From the NCBI RefSeq assembly GCF_902489365.1, contig NZ_CABTZR010000052.1, forward strand, positions 1 to 16,033: a stretch of 16,033 nucleotides of DNA, given 5' to 3'. The position numbers were made by a program, and so were the translations under genes. The DNA is from an uncultured Corynebacterium sp. GTDB lineage: Bacteria > Actinomycetota > Actinomycetes > Mycobacteriales > Mycobacteriaceae. This document shows positions 13,880-16,033 of this stretch, piece after piece; position 1 is the first letter of the stretch, and every line of letters begins with the position of its first letter. The notes below the pieces were generated by a model. The model was not told the DNA's origin. It saw only the letters and a program-made list of their open reading frames with translations, and searched no databases.

Positions 13880-15856
13880 ATGGATAACACGTCACGCTTC
13901 TCTCTAACGCCCCTGTTAACGGCGTTGATCGCTGTTCTTGGAACAACCGCTCTTGCCGTTGTATCAGGTCTCCTTCCAGTAGCCGCTGCTGAAGAAGAGA
14001 CGAATGCCTCCAGTTCCTCTTCCAGCGACATGGCTCCAACCATGGTGGTTTTCGATTCCTCCGGCTCGATGATCACCAACGACGCCGGCGGCCAGACTCG
14101 CATCGATGCCGCCAAGGAGGCCGCCCGCACCTTCATCACGGAGGCTGGTGACGACGCCCCTCTGGGACTTGTCACCTATGGTGGCAATACCGGCGAGGCT
14201 CCCGAAGATGAGGCGGCCGGTTGCCAGGACATCACCGTGGTAACGCCACCTGAGGCCGGTAACTCTGAGAAGATGATTGGCCACATGGATGGCCTGCAAC
14301 CGCGCGGCTTTACGCCCATCGGTGAGTCCCTCCGCAAGGCCGCAGCTGAGCTTCCAAAAGAAGGCCAGCGCAGCATCATCTTGGTCTCGGATGGCGTTGC
14401 CACCTGCACCCCGCCACCCGTGTGTGATGTGGCGAAAGAGCTGAAAGAACAGGGCATCGACCTAGTCATCAACACCGTCGGCTTCAACGTTGAGCCCGAG
14501 GCACAGCAGGAACTGCAGTGCATTGCCGACGCCACCGGTGGCACCTACGCCGACGCCTCCGACGCCGATAGCTTGGCCAAGGAGCTGAACCGCGCAGCAC
14601 CCCGCACCTTCAACGCCTACGAGTCAGACTTAGAGGAGATCGAAGGCGGCGAAACCGAAGGTTCCCCGGCCAAGGTAGGCCGTGACGTAGAGGCCTTCTC
14701 CACCACTCTTCTTCCGACGGAAGGTAAAGGGCACTCCGCTGAATCCACCACCTACTTCACCACCCCCATTGCTGAAGGCGAGCACGTGGTGATTAGCGCC
14801 AACACGACACAAAAGCCGAGTATTAATAACTTCCGAAAAGGTGGATCACACCATTTAGGTGTTGACTCAGTCGAGCTATCCTGCGAGCTCGACACCGCTA
14901 CCGCTAATGACCTCGGCCCGAACCAATACCAAACAGCGACCTTGTATAGCACCCAGGGTGGTGAAGAGGGCTGCGACTCCGATGAACTTGCCTTCATTAT
15001 CGAGCGACGAGGTGATTGGAAACAGGATGAGGAGCTCGGCGTAGAAGTGACCATCACCCGCTTTGGCGAGCCGGACATGGAGGGCCAACCAGATCCGGCC
15101 GAGGAAAAGACCCCTGTAGACCCAGTCACGGTGTCCGGTGACCCCGCCGAGGTTACTCCCGGAACGTGGTTCACCAACGCTACTGAGCTCACCCCACAGC
15201 AGCCAGTTCGCGCACAGATTGTCCCCGGCGAAACCCACTTTTATCGCATCTCTGCCGAACACGGGCAACAGGTTGCCGGCACGGTCTCCATGGTCGAAGA
15301 GGCCGATGACTTTGACAACAACGGGCCGGGTGACTCCCTCGTTCTTACCGGCTACAACGAAGCACGCGCAAAAATTGATCTGGAGGGTTCCCACGCCGTC
15401 GTAATTAAAGACGGCGCAATCGATTTCAGTTACCCCGCACCAATCCTCTTCGCCAACCGTTACGGCGGCTCGCACAACGATGGTGCGGGAGGTCTAGGAA
15501 TTGAAAAGGTATGGCAGGGCGGCGAGCAATATATCGCTGTCAACTACGAGAAGCTCCTCACCGACCAGGAAATTGATGAAAATACGCAGCTTCCCGTGCT
15601 GACCTATGACCTCGTTGCAGACGCCGTGGGCGATCCCGTTCCGGAGCCAACCTTCGCGCCAATCAAACTCGAGACCGAGAAGCCCTCTGCGCCAGCAGAA
15701 AAAGAAGATAAAGAAGACACGGAGAACCGCGCGCAAGACAGCGATGATTCATCGCTCTTCTCCGGCTTCCCCTTCCTCTTGGTAGGGCTCGGCCTTCTGG
15801 TCCTTTTCGGCCTCGTCATCGCTCTGGTTGTCGTAATTAGAAGCCTGAACCGCTAA
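13880..15856 (+). CDS. Membrane-anchored von Willebrand factor A domain protein
   Basis: A 658-residue surface protein. A signal peptide (about 1-37, ending A-A-A before E-E-E) and a Ser run (44-49) precede a vWA domain at about 53-238. Its metal-ion-dependent adhesion site is complete: D-S-S-G-S (59-63), T145 in G-F-T-P-I-G, and D171 in V-S-D-G. Four cysteines (115, 176, 182, 214) in this domain suggest two disulfides outside the cell. A long region follows (240-600) with two possible beta-rich parts, then an acidic and lysine-rich linker and one C-terminal membrane helix (about 628-653) with R-S-L-N-R at the cytoplasmic end. The ligand is unknown; it probably binds a protein or cell-wall partner through a divalent metal. 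The next gene starts 51 bp downstream and may be co-transcribed. Confidence 0.88.
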   Translation: MDNTSRFSLTPLLTALIAVLGTTALAVVSGLLPVAAAEEETNASSSSSSDMAPTMVVFDSSGSMITNDAGGQTRIDAAKEAARTFITEAGDDAPLGLVTYGGNTGEAPEDEAAGCQDITVVTPPEAGNSEKMIGHMDGLQPRGFTPIGESLRKAAAELPKEGQRSIILVSDGVATCTPPPVCDVAKELKEQGIDLVINTVGFNVEPEAQQELQCIADATGGTYADASDADSLAKELNRAAPRTFNAYESDLEEIEGGETEGSPAKVGRDVEAFSTTLLPTEGKGHSAESTTYFTTPIAEGEHVVISANTTQKPSINNFRKGGSHHLGVDSVELSCELDTATANDLGPNQYQTATLYSTQGGEEGCDSDELAFIIERRGDWKQDEELGVEVTITRFGEPDMEGQPDPAEEKTPVDPVTVSGDPAEVTPGTWFTNATELTPQQPVRAQIVPGETHFYRISAEHGQQVAGTVSMVEEADDFDNNGPGDSLVLTGYNEARAKIDLEGSHAVVIKDGAIDFSYPAPILFANRYGGSHNDGAGGLGIEKVWQGGEQYIAVNYEKLLTDQEIDENTQLPVLTYDLVADAVGDPVPEPTFAPIKLETEKPSAPAEKEDKEDTENRAQDSDDSSLFSGFPFLLVGLGLLVLFGLVIALVVVIRSLNR

Positions 15857-15907
15857 CCGCTCTCCCGAAGAACGTCATTCACGGTAAATAGTGCCCCGAA
15901 TCTCGCC

Positions 15908-16033
15908 ATGAACAAATTCATTCTCCCGACAGTCTGCCTAGCCATCGCCGTGGGTTATGCATTTTCCCATGCAACATCAACAGCTATGCTCGAAGGGCAG
16001 GCGAACGGGCTACTTTTCTCACGCAATCTAGTG
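15908..16033 (+). CDS. N-terminus of an exported or membrane protein (partial)
   Basis: An open frame of 42 codons runs from ATG 15908 to the right edge without a stop. The start reads M-N-K-F-I-L-P-T-V-C-L-A-I-A-V-G-Y-A-F-S, a short hydrophobic segment suited to a signal peptide or anchor. There is no Shine-Dalgarno sequence before the ATG. TAAATA (15885-15890) could be a -10 box giving a leader of about 10 nt, or the gene may be read from the vWA transcript. Function cannot be judged from this fragment, but its position suggests a partner of the vWA protein. Confidence 0.55.
   Translation, partial: MNKFILPTVCLAIAVGYAFSHATSTAMLEGQANGLLFSRNLV

Overview
The window looks like chromosome from a Corynebacterium. 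Three things support this. The gene order prfB-ftsE-ftsX-smpB, divergent from an inositol-monophosphatase-family gene and hisN, is the order I recall from Corynebacterium glutamicum. The transfer-messenger RNA (tmRNA) encodes an actinobacterial tag, AEKNSQRDYALAA. GC content is moderately high and many genes appear to be leaderless. The species cannot be fixed from the sequence alone.

Layout. Positions 1-562 hold a small membrane-protein gene (minus strand) resembling the CrtO acyltransferase family. Positions 563-833 carry no gene but contain a degraded second copy of the tmRNA 3' end and a short direct repeat, which looks like an old integration scar. ssrA (tmRNA, minus) occupies 882-1260 with its terminator at 834-875. 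A serine/threonine transporter of the SdaC type (1474-2745, plus) converges on, and overlaps the stop of, a DUF488 gene. The minus-strand block 6399-2742 is prfB, ftsE, ftsX, smpB and DUF488. Divergent from it, on the plus strand, are two overlapping phosphatase paralogues, the second being hisN. A strong bidirectional terminator at 8140-8173 separates hisN from a secreted chymotrypsin-like protease (minus). Then follow a degenerate Nudix protein, a DUF4232 lipoprotein and a 102-residue unknown protein (plus), a DUF418 membrane protein (minus), DUF1990 (plus), DUF1963 (minus), a large membrane-anchored von Willebrand A (vWA) protein (plus), and the start of another exported protein that runs off the right edge.

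The core genes serve ribosome rescue and termination (ssrA, smpB, prfB), cell-wall hydrolase control at division (ftsE, ftsX) and histidine biosynthesis (hisN). The right half is mostly envelope and secreted proteins of poorly defined function, each seemingly with its own promoter.

The most striking regularity is in the promoters. Eight start codons have a TAnnnT -10 hexamer exactly 7 nt upstream, and three more have a close variant, so most genes here are probably transcribed as leaderless mRNAs. I used this to choose several starts. I see no CRISPR array, toxin-antitoxin pair, phage-defence cluster or complete mobile element, and no convincing new multi-gene system.
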